Notes: generated by a model from the sequence alone, not told the origin. A stretch of DNA of 64,000 nucleotides from Bacillota bacterium (GCA_023399055.1 JAEWQV010000015.1:248001-312000), one strand, 5' to 3'. Shown: positions 26,091 through 34,953, counted from the first letter of the stretch. A program made the numbers and translations.

Positions 26091-26466
26091 AAAAGTGAAT
26101 AAAGGAACAAATTATAAAGTTGCATTCTATGTCTATAAAGCAATCTGGAGGGATGAATGGTGTCAGAGATGATGGGTTACTTGATTTGGCATTAAATTTG
26201 CCGTTTCAGACATTCGAGAATGAAGAACTTTATCCTCTATACAAAGTAAAGCTGCTCGATTATGCTTAAGTTTAATCAGTAATCATCCGTTTAATGACGG
26301 AAATAAAAGAATTGGGATTTTGGCAATGTTAGTATTTTTGGATGTTAACCAAATCATGATTGATTGTTCCGATGAAGATCTTATTGACCTTGGTTTAGGC
26401 GTAGCAAGTGGTAAATATAAAACGGAGTATATTAAGACTTGGATTATAAATCATACCAGTATCTAA
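26087..26466 (+). pseudogene. Doc-type (Fic fold) toxin, inactivated
   Basis: The frame starting ATG at 26087 overlaps the antitoxin stop. Codon 4 is TGA (26096-26098). Downstream the frame reads KLHSMSIKQSGG and then DDGLLDLALNLPFQTFENEE, the Doc N-terminal pattern. At 26238/26239 one base is missing; after it the other frame reads ISNHPFNDGNKRIGILAML, which holds the Fic/Doc catalytic motif HPFxDGNKR, and continues to TAA at 26464-26466. Two independent lesions make a functional toxin unlikely. Doc normally phosphorylates EF-Tu. A sequencing error could explain one lesion but hardly both. Confidence 0.85.
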
Positions 26467-26493
26467 TAATTTATTATAAAATAATATCAAATT

Positions 26494-26537
26494 AAAAAAG
26501 TGCTTTACAAGTTGGTTAAACTTCTAAAACACTTTTT
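26494..26537 (-). terminator. Terminator of tRNA-Leu(CAG)
   Basis: On the minus strand AAAAAGTGTTTTA pairs with TAAAGCACTTTTTT, ending in a U-tract. It may also act on the plus strand after the doc remnant. Confidence 0.7.
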
Positions 26538-26543
26538 CAGTCG

Positions 26544-26627
26544 TGCAGTTGAGGGGACTTGAACCCCTACCCAGTTACCCGGACTAGAACCTGAATCTAG
26601 CGCGTATGCCAATTCCGCCACAACTGC
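26544..26627 (-). tRNA. tRNA-Leu (CAG)
   Basis: An 84-nt class II tRNA on the minus strand. Acceptor GCAGTTG pairs with CAACTGC plus discriminator A. The D-arm is GGAATTGGCATACGC, the anticodon stem-loop is CTAGA-TTCAGGT-TCTAG with anticodon CAG, a variable arm follows, and the T-arm is GGGGTTCAAGTCCCC. CCA is not encoded. Confidence 0.95.
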
Positions 26628-26943
26628 ATGTTTATTCTGTGATTTCGGCACGAATTTGATTATATCACAGGGACAATGCAATTTCAACTAAAATATTAAG
26701 CTATATAGCAATATTACCCTTTATAATTCGAGGCCTTTATATAACCCCCAAGGTAATAATACTAGCCCGTAAGATACTTGTAACAGTTCAACTCTAAGCT
26801 AGATTTAACTTCGCTGCATAAATCTCGCTTAGGCACTATATACTCGAAAGCACGTTTTCGTCTATACAGTGCAACAAATACTTGCACGACTAAACTGGTG
26901 CAAAATTACTTAGTAATATCCTCCAATATCTTTAGAAAAAGTC

Positions 26944-26972
26944 TTGACATCTTTGCTTTAGCGTATTAAAAT
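26944..26972 (+). promoter_or_regulatory. Promoter of tRNA-Asn
   Basis: TTGACA at 26944-26949, a 17-bp spacer and TAAAAT at 26967-26972, 11 bp before the tRNA. Confidence 0.8.
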
Positions 26973-26983
26973 AACTAAAGTAT

Positions 26984-27055
26984 TCCTCGATAGCTCAATG
27001 GTAGAGCACACGGCTGTTAACCGTGGGGTTGTAGGTTCGAGCCCTACTCGGGGAG
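26984..27055 (+). tRNA. tRNA-Asn (GTT)
   Basis: A 72-nt tRNA. Acceptor TCCTCGA pairs with TCGGGGA (one T-G pair) plus discriminator G; the D-loop has AGCTCAATGGTAGAGC, the anticodon loop CTGTTAA has GTT, and the T-arm is GTAGGTTCGAGCCCTAC. CCA is not encoded. Confidence 0.96.
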
Positions 27056-27068
27056 TTATTTTTTTACT

Positions 27069-27098
27069 AAGACGCAATGTTACTGCGTCTTATTTTTT
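27069..27098 (+). terminator. Terminator of tRNA-Asn
   Basis: AAGACGCA (27069-27076) pairs with TGCGTCTT (27084-27091), followed by ATTTTTTT. Confidence 0.9.
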
Positions 27099-27175
27099 TG
27101 CATAAATATTTCTTACTTCGGAAAATATAAGTATCAAATTGGAACTTATTATGTTTTTGTAGAAAAGAGGTAATT

Positions 27176-28729
27176 ATGCAGACAATCTGGAAAGAAAATG
27201 GAGTATTTGATGGAAATGCTAAGGAGCGAGGAGAGTCCTTATGGGTACAAAAACATATACGTTATGAAGGACAGGAAACGGAGAAACCGCATCGCCCCGA
27301 ATTACAGGGAGATATTAGCCCGGAAGTTGCAGTAATAGGTGCCGGACTCGCCGGAGTTCTCACTGCTTATTTACTTCAGCAGAAGGGTATTTCCGTAGCT
27401 CTAATAGAATGTAAAGAAACTGGAAGTGGAATTACAGGTAACACTACAGCTAAGATTTCTTCCCAACATGGTCTGATTTATCATAAGCTTATGACTTATA
27501 AGGGTGAAGAATTAGCGTGGGAGTACGCTGCGGGCAATCAGAAGGCAATTGAGATGTTTGAGGAAATTATAAATGAAGAGAAGATAGATTGCGACTTTCA
27601 AACATTACCAGCCTATTTATATACCTTACAGGATGATGGAAAGCTTCGAAAAGAGGTGGATGCTGCAAGAAAATTAGGATTGCCAGCAGTACTGACAAAA
27701 GAAACAACGCTGCCTTTTCAGGTTAAGGCTGCAATGCGCTTTGATCGTCAGGCACAGTTTCATCCGCTTAAGTTTATGGATGGTTTAGCTAAAAAGCTTA
27801 CAATCTATGAGAATACAAGAGTCACTGAAATTCGTAGTGGTGGTTTAATCATAACGGACAAAGGCAGAGTGAATGCTAAAAGTATTGTTATTACAACGCA
27901 TTATCCCTTCATTAATGCCCCAGGATATTATTTCTTCAAAATGCATCAAGAAAGGCAGTATGTTGCTGCCCTACTAGGTGAAGACATTGAGAATAAGGCA
28001 CGTCTAGATGGGATGTATCTGGATGCAGACCCAAATGGATTCTCATTTCGTAATTATAAAGACTATTTACTCCTTGGGGGAGGAAAGCATAGAACGGGTG
28101 AGACGAAACCGTTGGACGCCTATGCAAAACTTGAGGAAGCGGCAAGGCGGTGGTACCCTAATTCTAATATTAAATATACTTGGTCCAATCAGGATTGTAT
28201 GACACCTGACTCCATCCCTTATATTGGGAGGTATTCCGTTAATACACCGAATATCTATGTTGCTACAGGATTTAATAAATGGGGAATGACGAGTTCTATG
28301 TTAGCAGCAATGATTATTACAGATAAAATTATGGGACGTAAAAATGTCTATCATAAAGTATTTAACCCACGTAGGTTGTTCTTTTCTGGCAGTAAAGTAT
28401 TCGTAAAAGATGCCGCTATAATTTCTAAAAGTCTCTTAGTAGAACACTTGAAAATTACCAAGGATAAATTAAAAGAGATTGAACCAGGAAAAGCAGGTAT
28501 AATTAGTAAAGATGGTCAGAAGGTAGGCGTCTATCGTGATTTAAATCAACGATACTATTTTATCTCTACGAAGTGTCCTCATTTGGGCTGTAGCTTAGAG
28601 TGGAATCCAAATGAACTTACCTGGGATTGTCCTTGCCATGGCTCACGTTTTGATTATCATGGCAAATTAATTAGTAATCCAGCAATGAGGGATGTGTTTG
28701 ATGCCTGTGTAAGAAAGAAGAAAGAGTAG
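27176..28729 (+). CDS. FAD-dependent oxidoreductase with C-terminal Rieske [2Fe-2S] domain
   Basis: A 517-residue fusion. The N-terminal part is a DAO-type FAD oxidoreductase with the dinucleotide-binding motif GAGLAGVLTAYLL near residue 56 and the C-terminal FAD contact ATGFNKWGMTSS. The last 90 residues are a Rieske domain with CPHLGC and CPCHGSRFD, giving the two Cys and two His cluster ligands. This DAO-Rieske architecture is known in Firmicutes and cyanobacteria but its substrate is not established. No signal peptide is seen, so it is probably cytoplasmic. The ATG at 27176 has AGAGG upstream. It is monocistronic between tRNA genes. Confidence 0.9.
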   Translation: MQTIWKENGVFDGNAKERGESLWVQKHIRYEGQETEKPHRPELQGDISPEVAVIGAGLAGVLTAYLLQQKGISVALIECKETGSGITGNTTAKISSQHGLIYHKLMTYKGEELAWEYAAGNQKAIEMFEEIINEEKIDCDFQTLPAYLYTLQDDGKLRKEVDAARKLGLPAVLTKETTLPFQVKAAMRFDRQAQFHPLKFMDGLAKKLTIYENTRVTEIRSGGLIITDKGRVNAKSIVITTHYPFINAPGYYFFKMHQERQYVAALLGEDIENKARLDGMYLDADPNGFSFRNYKDYLLLGGGKHRTGETKPLDAYAKLEEAARRWYPNSNIKYTWSNQDCMTPDSIPYIGRYSVNTPNIYVATGFNKWGMTSSMLAAMIITDKIMGRKNVYHKVFNPRRLFFSGSKVFVKDAAIISKSLLVEHLKITKDKLKEIEPGKAGIISKDGQKVGVYRDLNQRYYFISTKCPHLGCSLEWNPNELTWDCPCHGSRFDYHGKLISNPAMRDVFDACVRKKKE

Positions 28730-29178
28730 CAGGTATTAGTTTAGAACGGATTTAATAATCCATTGCAGATGTTAAATATATAGTAAGACCTTTCGTCTTA
28801 ATAAAATAATGTCAAGTTAATTAAATCTTGGATTGTTTCATAGGATGAGAGGTCTTTTTGATCAGGGAGGAATATGTAAGTGAAAAATATAATAAGGTTT
28901 ATTGTTACAAAGCAAATATTCAACACTTAATAACCTAACTTCAGATTTTGGAGTACAATGTTAAGCAATTACAGAATTTAGGCGTAAAGGAACAATATGT
29001 AAGATATTACAATTTTAAATAAACTGAATTTAAAATAATTACAAAAAAGTGACATAACTTAAAAAAATATGTTGCAATCAATATTAGTTCTTGGTATAAT
29101 ATAATTCGTTCGCTGGACATCACGAGTGAACAAATCAGTATAAATCAATGAAAATAATTGACTGATTAATAGGGTTTT
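28730..29178. other. Gene-free spacer with a tRNA promoter
   Basis: No ORF of note in 449 bases. AAGACCT near 28784 and AGGTCTTTTT near 28850 can pair across a long loop and may end the oxidoreductase transcript. TTGCAA (29072-29077), a 17-bp spacer and TATAAT (29095-29100) form a promoter for tRNA-Leu(AAG). Confidence 0.6.
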
Positions 29179-29262
29179 GCAGTCGTGGCGGAATTGGCAT
29201 ACGCGCTAGACTAAGGATCTAGTCCGGGTTTCTGGGTAGGGGTTCAAGTCCCCTCGACTGCA
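29179..29262 (+). tRNA. tRNA-Leu (AAG)
   Basis: An 84-nt class II tRNA. Acceptor GCAGTCG pairs with CGACTGC plus discriminator A; the anticodon stem-loop CTAGA-CTAAGGA-TCTAG has anticodon AAG; a variable arm and T-arm GGGGTTCAAGTCCCC follow. It is a close relative of the tRNA-Leu at 26544. The integrase remnant 90 bp downstream suggests it served as an attachment site. Confidence 0.95.
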
Positions 29263-29273
29263 CTACGTATAAT

Positions 29274-29319
29274 CAAGGGTTTCAGCATTTAGATGATAAG
29301 TGTTGAAGCCCTTGTTTTT
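29274..29319. terminator. Terminator between tRNA-Leu and the integrase remnant
   Basis: CAAGGGTTTCAGCA (from 29274) pairs with TGTTGAAGCCCTTG (to 29314), followed by TTTTT. It can serve the tRNA and possibly the facing integrase gene. Confidence 0.75.
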
Positions 29320-29352
29320 GATTTGTCTACTAAAATGTCTACCAAAATAATC

Positions 29353-29655
29353 TCATCCCTCAGAATTTTTAAACCGTTCTTCTAGTTTAATTGCTATATT
29401 ACACTTACTCTGATTATCAACATGAGCGTAGATATTCAAGGTAGTAGTTATATCTCCATGCCCTAACCACTCAGAGACTTCTTTCATATTAAAACCAAGC
29501 GATAGCAAATATGTAGCTTCCGAATGTCTTAAGCCGTGGAATCTTATGACAGGCATTCCTATTCTTTTTAGCAGTAGCGGAAAATGCTGTGATACATAAT
29601 TAGGCTTTATGAGACTACCATCGTCTTTTACACAGAAATAATATGGTTGAGTCCA
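29353..29655 (-). pseudogene. Tyrosine recombinase/integrase, C-terminal remnant
   Basis: About 100 residues of the catalytic end of a phage- or ICE-type tyrosine integrase. The open frame begins after a stop near 29656 (WTQPYYFCVKDDGSLI) and contains the box-II motif HGLRHSEATYLL (His-x-x-Arg-His) and the final segment WLGHGDITTTLNIYAHV with the nucleophilic Tyr. The N-terminal two thirds, including box I, are missing. It points at tRNA-Leu(AAG) 90 bp away, the usual location of an integrase next to attL. It marks a degraded integrative element; no complete att repeat was found by eye. Confidence 0.85.
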
Positions 29656-29772
29656 TTATAATTGTATCAATAGTTTTATTAGGTTATTCTTAAAGGCATT
29701 GACACGAAAACTGTAATTGCATCATTTTCATGGTCTTTTAATCTTTAAATTTTGACACCGTGCAATAAAATA

Positions 29773-29801
29773 AAGGCATTCTACAATGTATGAAACGCCT
29801 T
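29773..29801 (-). terminator. Terminator of the gene at 29815
   Basis: On the minus strand AAGGCGTTTCA pairs with TAGAATGCCTT (with G-U pairs), followed by TATTTTATT. Confidence 0.65.
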
Positions 29802-29814
29802 AATAACTCAATTT

Positions 29815-30699
29815 TTATTCTGGCTTGAAAACATAACCAAAATGAAATTGAGAATTTGAAATAACCTCTTTTAAGTTTGCACCAGTACTTCTTATGCAAA
29901 TCTTATCAGCAGATAAGCTTGTATCTTCTTTTAAATTCTCAATTTTTATCCAAATTCGGGCTTCCTTTTCATGTGAAAACTCCTCTGGAATAGCTCCTTT
30001 TTCTCCTGGACATGCTACTGGTGTGTTTTCTGAAACAATCTTTTTAATATCAGCCGAATACTTAATATCATTCACTGGACTTCCTACAGCAAAAAGCATC
30101 TTTACATTTTCGCCATCCTGAATGAGATTGTTATAGTATAAAACTTTCTTCTTTGCCATACCTGGATATAAAGATTCCGTCGAAAACCAAGTATAACCTA
30201 GACCATTTTCATTCATGTTTCTCATATATGCATAGATCGTTTCATCCCCATCCATTGACTCCCCTTCATTATCTTGAGAAACTCCCAACTTCATAAAGAT
30301 ATAGTCATTCTTGCATGAGTTAGGTTTTTTATTTAGAAAAGTCACTTTTTCTTCCTCCATATTTACATCAACCGTTTCAAAATCCGCCGACATCCAACTC
30401 AAAGCAATGGAATGAGTTTCTGTATTTGCCCAAAATGCACGATGCTGACGGGCAGAAGCTGGTAATTGAAAGCCCAGAACGTCTTCAATTTCAGAAAATG
30501 TCATGCAAATACTTTCTTCGCCCTTTTTTCTTAATAACGCATTTGTGAGCTCGATATATTTTGCACTTACCTTAAAATCATTGTCTTCATCAAACTCATT
30601 AAATGGCTGCGGATTTTTTTGTGTTTCCAAATCACCAACTTTCTTTTCCAAAATCTGTACACGATTCATTAGTTCCAAAATGATAGTTTCATAATTCAC
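29815..30699 (-). CDS. Uncharacterised protein with DUF7662-like domain
   Basis: A 294-residue soluble protein. Residues 1-27 form a short coiled coil (ELMNRVQILEKKVGDLE). Residues about 60-130 (FSEIEDVLGFQLPASARQHR, then AFWANTETHS and TVDVN) match a small domain widely found in Firmicutes genomes and annotated as DUF7662. The C-terminal half, about 130-294, is mixed alpha/beta and ends IWIKIENL...FHFGYVFKPE; I do not recognise it, though a PUA/EVE-like fold is conceivable. RBS GGAGGAAGG precedes the ATG. It lies between an integrase remnant and an IS200-like element, so it is probably cargo of a decayed mobile element. Function unknown. Confidence 0.65.
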   Translation of the reverse strand: MNYETIILELMNRVQILEKKVGDLETQKNPQPFNEFDEDNDFKVSAKYIELTNALLRKKGEESICMTFSEIEDVLGFQLPASARQHRAFWANTETHSIALSWMSADFETVDVNMEEEKVTFLNKKPNSCKNDYIFMKLGVSQDNEGESMDGDETIYAYMRNMNENGLGYTWFSTESLYPGMAKKKVLYYNNLIQDGENVKMLFAVGSPVNDIKYSADIKKIVSENTPVACPGEKGAIPEEFSHEKEARIWIKIENLKEDTSLSADKICIRSTGANLKEVISNSQFHFGYVFKPE

Positions 30700-30885
30700 G
30701 ATTCCTTCCTCCTTAATGTATTTATATTCTTGATGATATAAAGATACAATATTATTGTATGACTGTCAAGAAATATTCCATTAAGTTACTATTATAAAAT
30801 AGTAACTTACTTTGTTGTATCACAGAGAAAATAAACCACCTGCTATGCAGGTGCGTCCCCAACTAGCTTCAGCTTCAAGTAAAAA

Positions 30886-30943
30886 ACCTCCTATGTTATT
30901 ATGATTGTAGGTTTGCCAACCACAAAAATAAAACATAGGAGGT
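30886..30943 (+). promoter_or_regulatory. tnpA: RBS-sequestering hairpin of tnpA
   Basis: ACCTCCTATGTT (30886-30897) is an exact 12-bp complement of AACATAGGAGGT (30932-30943), which contains the tnpA Shine-Dalgarno. Such a stem represses transposase translation in IS200; seen here directly. Confidence 0.85.
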
Positions 30944-30950
30944 ATCCGAA

Positions 30951-31415
30951 ATGGACATGAATAGCTTAGCACATACAACATGGGAATACAAATATCACCT
31001 GGTATTTGCACCAAAATATCGCCGACAAATAATATATGGGAAATTAAAATCCGACGTGGCACAGATTTTAAGCACACTCTGCAAGAGAAAAGGTATTGAA
31101 ATTATCGAAGCAGAGTGCCGCAAAGATCATGTACATATGTTGGTACGAATTCCTCCGAAGTATAGCGTATCCGAGATTATGGGATATCTGAAAGGTAAAA
31201 GTTCGCTCATGATATTTGAGAAACATGCAAATCTCAAGTATAAGTATGGAAATCGTCATTTCTGGTGTAGAGGATACTATGTTGATACAGTTGGAAAGAA
31301 TACAAAAAAGATACAAGAATACATTGCAAATCAATTGAAAGATGATAAGGAAGCCGACCAAATTACCCCGAACGAATACATTGACGGCGAGCCTGTACAA
31401 AAAAGCAAGAAGTAA
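30951..31415 (+). CDS. tnpA: IS200-family Y1 transposase TnpA
   Basis: A 154-residue REP/Y1 HUH transposase. The HUH motif is HVHMLVRIP (His-x-His) near residue 61 and the catalytic Tyr lies in the helix KKIQEYIANQ near 125. The N-terminus (TTWEYKYHLVFAPKYRR) and FWCRGYYVDTVG are typical of IS200. It appears intact. At its end CAAAAAAGC allows a -1 slip into a frame that stays open to TAA at 31487-31489, adding about 30 residues (…KQEVIPKREADEQ, then HERLKELAGVMRQ). This could be programmed frameshifting or an old indel. The RBS is hidden in a hairpin. Confidence 0.93.
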   Translation: MDMNSLAHTTWEYKYHLVFAPKYRRQIIYGKLKSDVAQILSTLCKRKGIEIIEAECRKDHVHMLVRIPPKYSVSEIMGYLKGKSSLMIFEKHANLKYKYGNRHFWCRGYYVDTVGKNTKKIQEYIANQLKDDKEADQITPNEYIDGEPVQKSKK

Positions 31416-31493
31416 TTCCTAAAAGGGAAGCTGATGAACAAAGCTATCATGAAAGACTCAAGGAGTTAGCAGGAGTCATGAGGCAATAAAAAA

Positions 31494-31613
31494 GCCCTTT
31501 AGGGCAGGCCTGAGGAAGTAGTGCGGTTGGCAAATCCCTCAGTGCGCCTTCCGGGCGCTGGCAGGTAAAAGCCCCTTATAGGGGCAGAGCAAACCACCAG
31601 CTAAGCCGGTGGT
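31494..31613 (+). ncRNA. Highly structured GC-rich tail of the IS element
   Basis: Five consecutive stems: GCCC/GGGC (31494-31497/31502-31505), CTGAGG/CCTCAG (31510-31515/31537-31542), GCGCC/GGCGC (31544-31548/31554-31558), GCCCC/GGGGC (31571-31575/31581-31585) and the right-end palindrome ACCACC/GGTGGT (31593-31598/31608-31613). In TnpB-encoding IS605 elements the right end is transcribed into a guide (omega) RNA with a similar multi-stem layout; here no tnpB is present, so an omega-RNA relict or a TnpA-only RNA is an inference. Confidence 0.45.
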
Positions 31614-31617
31614 CATG

Positions 31618-31888
31618 TTCTCAGAGGCAAACATGAAATAATACGTTGATAATAAATTAGTAAAGAATATTTACGGAGATTCTGTGTTATTTAATCTTAA
31701 GACATCTGATAGTTTGGCATAAACGTTGGCATAAATAAGACATACTACAGCCCCCAAATTTGTTCTGTATTGTAAATATGAGTAGAAATTTCCATTATAT
31801 TGTAGTTTTAATTGCCTATTAAGATATAAAATTATATAATTAGACTAAATATGTAACCATTTATTATAGAAAGAAGAGGTAAATAATT
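31618..31888. other. AT-rich spacer after the IS element
   Basis: No ORF. The stretch leads to AGAAGAGGT, the RBS of the next gene, which starts with TTG. Confidence 0.5.
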
Positions 31889-34297
31889 TTGATTAAAAAG
31901 CTACATATTAGTTTGTTGAAATATCAAAGATATATAGAATATTTGATTATTATTTTAATAATAGCAGGTTTTTCACAGCTAATAACTGATCATATACTAA
32001 TAAATTTTAAATTATTTTGTGTTCGAAATTATGATGATATTTTAATAAATCTGTATGTAGTCCATGCTACTTTGATAATACTACCATTATCTTTATTTGG
32101 TATTTTTACAGAGACTGTGAATGAAGAATATCTTGGACAGAGAGTCTCAACATATATGTACGAAATAAAGGGTATATATTCGGCGGAATTGTTTGTATTT
32201 AACTATAAAGAAGTTGTGGCAATTTCAATGAGTTTAATAATTGGTAGCTATATTGTAATGGCTAAAGAATTATTAGCAGCAGAATTGATATTATTAAGTA
32301 TTAATTTAATTATTATCATTCGCTCAATGATTTTTTGGATTAATGCGCGGATATATAAAGAAAATACCATTAAGCACATAAAATATAAAATGGAAGAGAA
32401 GATGGTATATTCAATTATAAATGAATATCAAGGAAATTCATTTCATAGCATTATCTCCGACGTGCTTCCAAATCTTAATAGATGGGTTTCAGAGGGAGGA
32501 GAATATGAACTTAATGAGGTTAAGAAGTTTCATGAGAACATATATTTAAATGTGGGAGGGACAAACAATGCAATGATAAGTATATGTAAAAGGAATAATG
32601 TAGAACTAAATAAAGGGTTTTGGTTAAGATATTTTAAGAATATAGATGATTATTTTGACCAATTAGTAGTCGAATTGTTACGGAAAGATAGATTTTTTAG
32701 TGCGCTAGAACTTTCACATTGTATTTTGAGTTTATCTTTAATTTATAGAATTCCTTGTTGGTATCATTTAAACCATAATTATTACAAAGTTTTATGCTTA
32801 AAGTTTAAGCAAATTGATTATGAGAAATATTTATTGCTTGGTGATAAATGGATTATAGAATATATGACAAAGTCAATGCTAAATGGTTACAAAACATTAG
32901 AACACCTTAAGCAAGAAAAGATATCCTATGATGAATATGAATATTATGATTTATTATTAACTATAAAAGAAAATAATGACTATGCTGTAGAAGTATATTT
33001 ATCAATATGGGAGAATAATTTTATTAGTCAGAGTGAAAAAGAGCAACTAATAGTAAATTTAATAGCTAATAACTCCGTTTTAGACTATGAAAAAGATGCT
33101 ATCATACGTTTTTCCTTAGAATTAATAAAGAAGGACATTCCTGTATTGAGCTGCATTATTATTAAGCATATTCTTTCGGGATACTCAACAATTTATAATA
33201 AATCAGTTCGTAATGAAACAGTAATATTAGCTTATTGTTATTGTTTGCATTCTTCTGGTTTCTTGAAGAACAATACAATTGATGAAATAAAAGAATTAAT
33301 TCGAGAGAAGTTAATATTTAATGATAAGTGGTATATCGCTATTTCGAATAATATATGGAGGGATTTTGATAGCATTAGTTATCTTTTAAATGAATATTAT
33401 CCAGGTACCGATGTTTATAATAGTACATGGAAAAAAGATAATATAGAGACTATTGTATTTTTGGCACTAATAAATAATAATTTGAACTTATCAGACCTAA
33501 ATAAGAGTCAAGTAAACGTTATATATTCTGCCATTGGAGAAATAGTTGATAATATGGAAGCGTTAGATTCATTAATAATGAGATTTAAAGAATTCCTGGA
33601 AATAATATCATATTCTCAACATTTTGACGATAAATCAATTGAAACTACATTTGCTGATTTTAAGCTTTCAATGTTGAATTATATTGTTAAAGGTATAAAA
33701 GAAAAATTAATTGTGCCTGATAAGTTTGAATACACAATAAAAATAAACCAGTTTATTGAAAAGCACTTATTCATGAATTCTCGAATTAACAAAATATTTA
33801 TTTCAGAGCTTAATACTGTTGATACAGAAAATTACTATGTAGAATTTACACATATGTATCATAGTGCTGTTAATCTTCTTAATAACCGTGTATTTGACCG
33901 TGTTATTTCAGACTCTATATATGATGTTATATTGAAATGGTACAATCATAATAAAAATTTTACAGGTGCTTTCTCATTAAATAAGTCGGAATTTTTAAAG
34001 GAACTTGATATCTTTTTCGATACAATGGGAAATGTGTTCCAAAATAGAGCTTGCATCATAACATCATATAAAACATCTTTTGAAGATATTCAGGAAGATG
34101 ATATTTCAAATTATGTCAAACAAACGGACCGTAGTACAGATGTACCTATATATATTAATGATAATGAATATTTTCTTTATAATGTTTCTTTCAGGACATA
34201 CGATGAAGCTAGTACCTACATCAAAGAAAACTATTTGAAAATCAAATGTAGAATAGGATTGTTAATAAATAATCTAGAACCTATTTGTGATTGCTGA
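31889..34297 (+). CDS. Large membrane protein of unknown function
   Basis: An 802-residue protein I do not recognise. The TTG start at 31889 follows AGAAGAGGT by eight bases and is the only one with an RBS. The first 165 residues hold four hydrophobic segments (about 17-34, 50-75, 108-125, 130-150). The remaining 640 residues are helical, Asn/Ile/Lys/Tyr-rich and without a visible catalytic motif, probably a cytosolic repeat-like scaffold. It is markedly AT-rich, even for this region, and lies between an IS element and a NUDIX gene within the presumed integrated island. The layout (membrane anchor plus long helical cytosolic part) is also found in phage-defence effectors, but nothing here proves that. 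Confidence 0.6.
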   Translation: MIKKLHISLLKYQRYIEYLIIILIIAGFSQLITDHILINFKLFCVRNYDDILINLYVVHATLIILPLSLFGIFTETVNEEYLGQRVSTYMYEIKGIYSAELFVFNYKEVVAISMSLIIGSYIVMAKELLAAELILLSINLIIIIRSMIFWINARIYKENTIKHIKYKMEEKMVYSIINEYQGNSFHSIISDVLPNLNRWVSEGGEYELNEVKKFHENIYLNVGGTNNAMISICKRNNVELNKGFWLRYFKNIDDYFDQLVVELLRKDRFFSALELSHCILSLSLIYRIPCWYHLNHNYYKVLCLKFKQIDYEKYLLLGDKWIIEYMTKSMLNGYKTLEHLKQEKISYDEYEYYDLLLTIKENNDYAVEVYLSIWENNFISQSEKEQLIVNLIANNSVLDYEKDAIIRFSLELIKKDIPVLSCIIIKHILSGYSTIYNKSVRNETVILAYCYCLHSSGFLKNNTIDEIKELIREKLIFNDKWYIAISNNIWRDFDSISYLLNEYYPGTDVYNSTWKKDNIETIVFLALINNNLNLSDLNKSQVNVIYSAIGEIVDNMEALDSLIMRFKEFLEIISYSQHFDDKSIETTFADFKLSMLNYIVKGIKEKLIVPDKFEYTIKINQFIEKHLFMNSRINKIFISELNTVDTENYYVEFTHMYHSAVNLLNNRVFDRVISDSIYDVILKWYNHNKNFTGAFSLNKSEFLKELDIFFDTMGNVFQNRACIITSYKTSFEDIQEDDISNYVKQTDRSTDVPIYINDNEYFLYNVSFRTYDEASTYIKENYLKIKCRIGLLINNLEPICDC

Positions 34298-34463
34298 AAT
34301 CCAATTATAGATGAAACGATGATATCAACGGTATCAGTAAACCTAGCATTCATAGCTTATCTAAGGAGCAGAAATAATATAAGGTCTTACATAGAAAGTC
34401 ATGTATAGGATAAATCTAGACAATAAAAAGGTAAGAAAACAAAAGATATTTACAGGAGGACCT

Positions 34464-34919
34464 ATGGACCGAAGTGAACGAGCAATATTTACAAATATGT
34501 GCATGATTTATGATAATGATGGCAATGTTCTGGTGCAGGAAAGGAAAGACCAGGATTGGGGAGGAATCACTTTTCCGGGTGGGCATATTGAAAAAGAGGA
34601 ATCTTTTGTAGACTCCGTAATTAGAGAAGTATATGAAGAAACAGGATTACATATCTCCAGTCCACAATTATGCGGCACTAAGCAATGGATTCAACAGGAT
34701 AATGCAAGGTATGTAGTTTTGTTTTATAAAACAAATAAATTCACAGGTGAGATAACTTCTTCAGAGGAAGGTGAAGTTTACTGGGTTAAATTAAATACCC
34801 TTAATCAAATGAAATTGGCTAAAGGAATGGACAGAATGCTGCGCGTCTTTTTAGAAGACGATATTAGTGAGCATTATTTTTATAAAGACAACGGTGAATG
34901 GAAAGATGATTTAAAATAG
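34464..34919 (+). CDS. NUDIX hydrolase (8-oxo-dGTP diphosphatase-like)
   Basis: A 151-residue NUDIX protein. The Nudix box is complete: GGHIEKEESFVDSVIREVYE followed by ETGL. The N-terminus MDRSERAIFTNMCMIYDNDG is characteristic of a Firmicutes MutT-like subfamily and selects the ATG at 34464, which has AGGAGGA just upstream; the frame to 34401 has no RBS. The aromatic DWGGITFPGGH supports nucleotide binding. The C-terminal tail EHYFYKDNGEWKDDL is typical. It probably sanitises oxidised nucleotides; the substrate is inferred. The DUF1848 gene follows 34 bp later. Confidence 0.9.
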   Translation: MDRSERAIFTNMCMIYDNDGNVLVQERKDQDWGGITFPGGHIEKEESFVDSVIREVYEETGLHISSPQLCGTKQWIQQDNARYVVLFYKTNKFTGEITSSEEGEVYWVKLNTLNQMKLAKGMDRMLRVFLEDDISEHYFYKDNGEWKDDLK

Positions 34920-34953
34920 CACATTTTCTATTATATAACAGAGGTACATCGCA

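Larger units (their letters stand above)
30833..31617 (+). mobile_element. IS200-like insertion sequence (TnpA only)
   Basis: The left end has the hairpin CACCTGC/GCAGGTG (30837-30853). The right end has ACCACC/GGTGGT (31593-31598/31608-31613). Both are preceded by AAACCACC, typical of subterminal palindromes recognised by a Y1 transposase. There are no inverted terminal repeats or target duplications, as expected for single-strand transposition. It carries one transposase gene and a 120-bp GC-rich structured tail. Exact tips cannot be fixed without an empty site. Confidence 0.85.
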
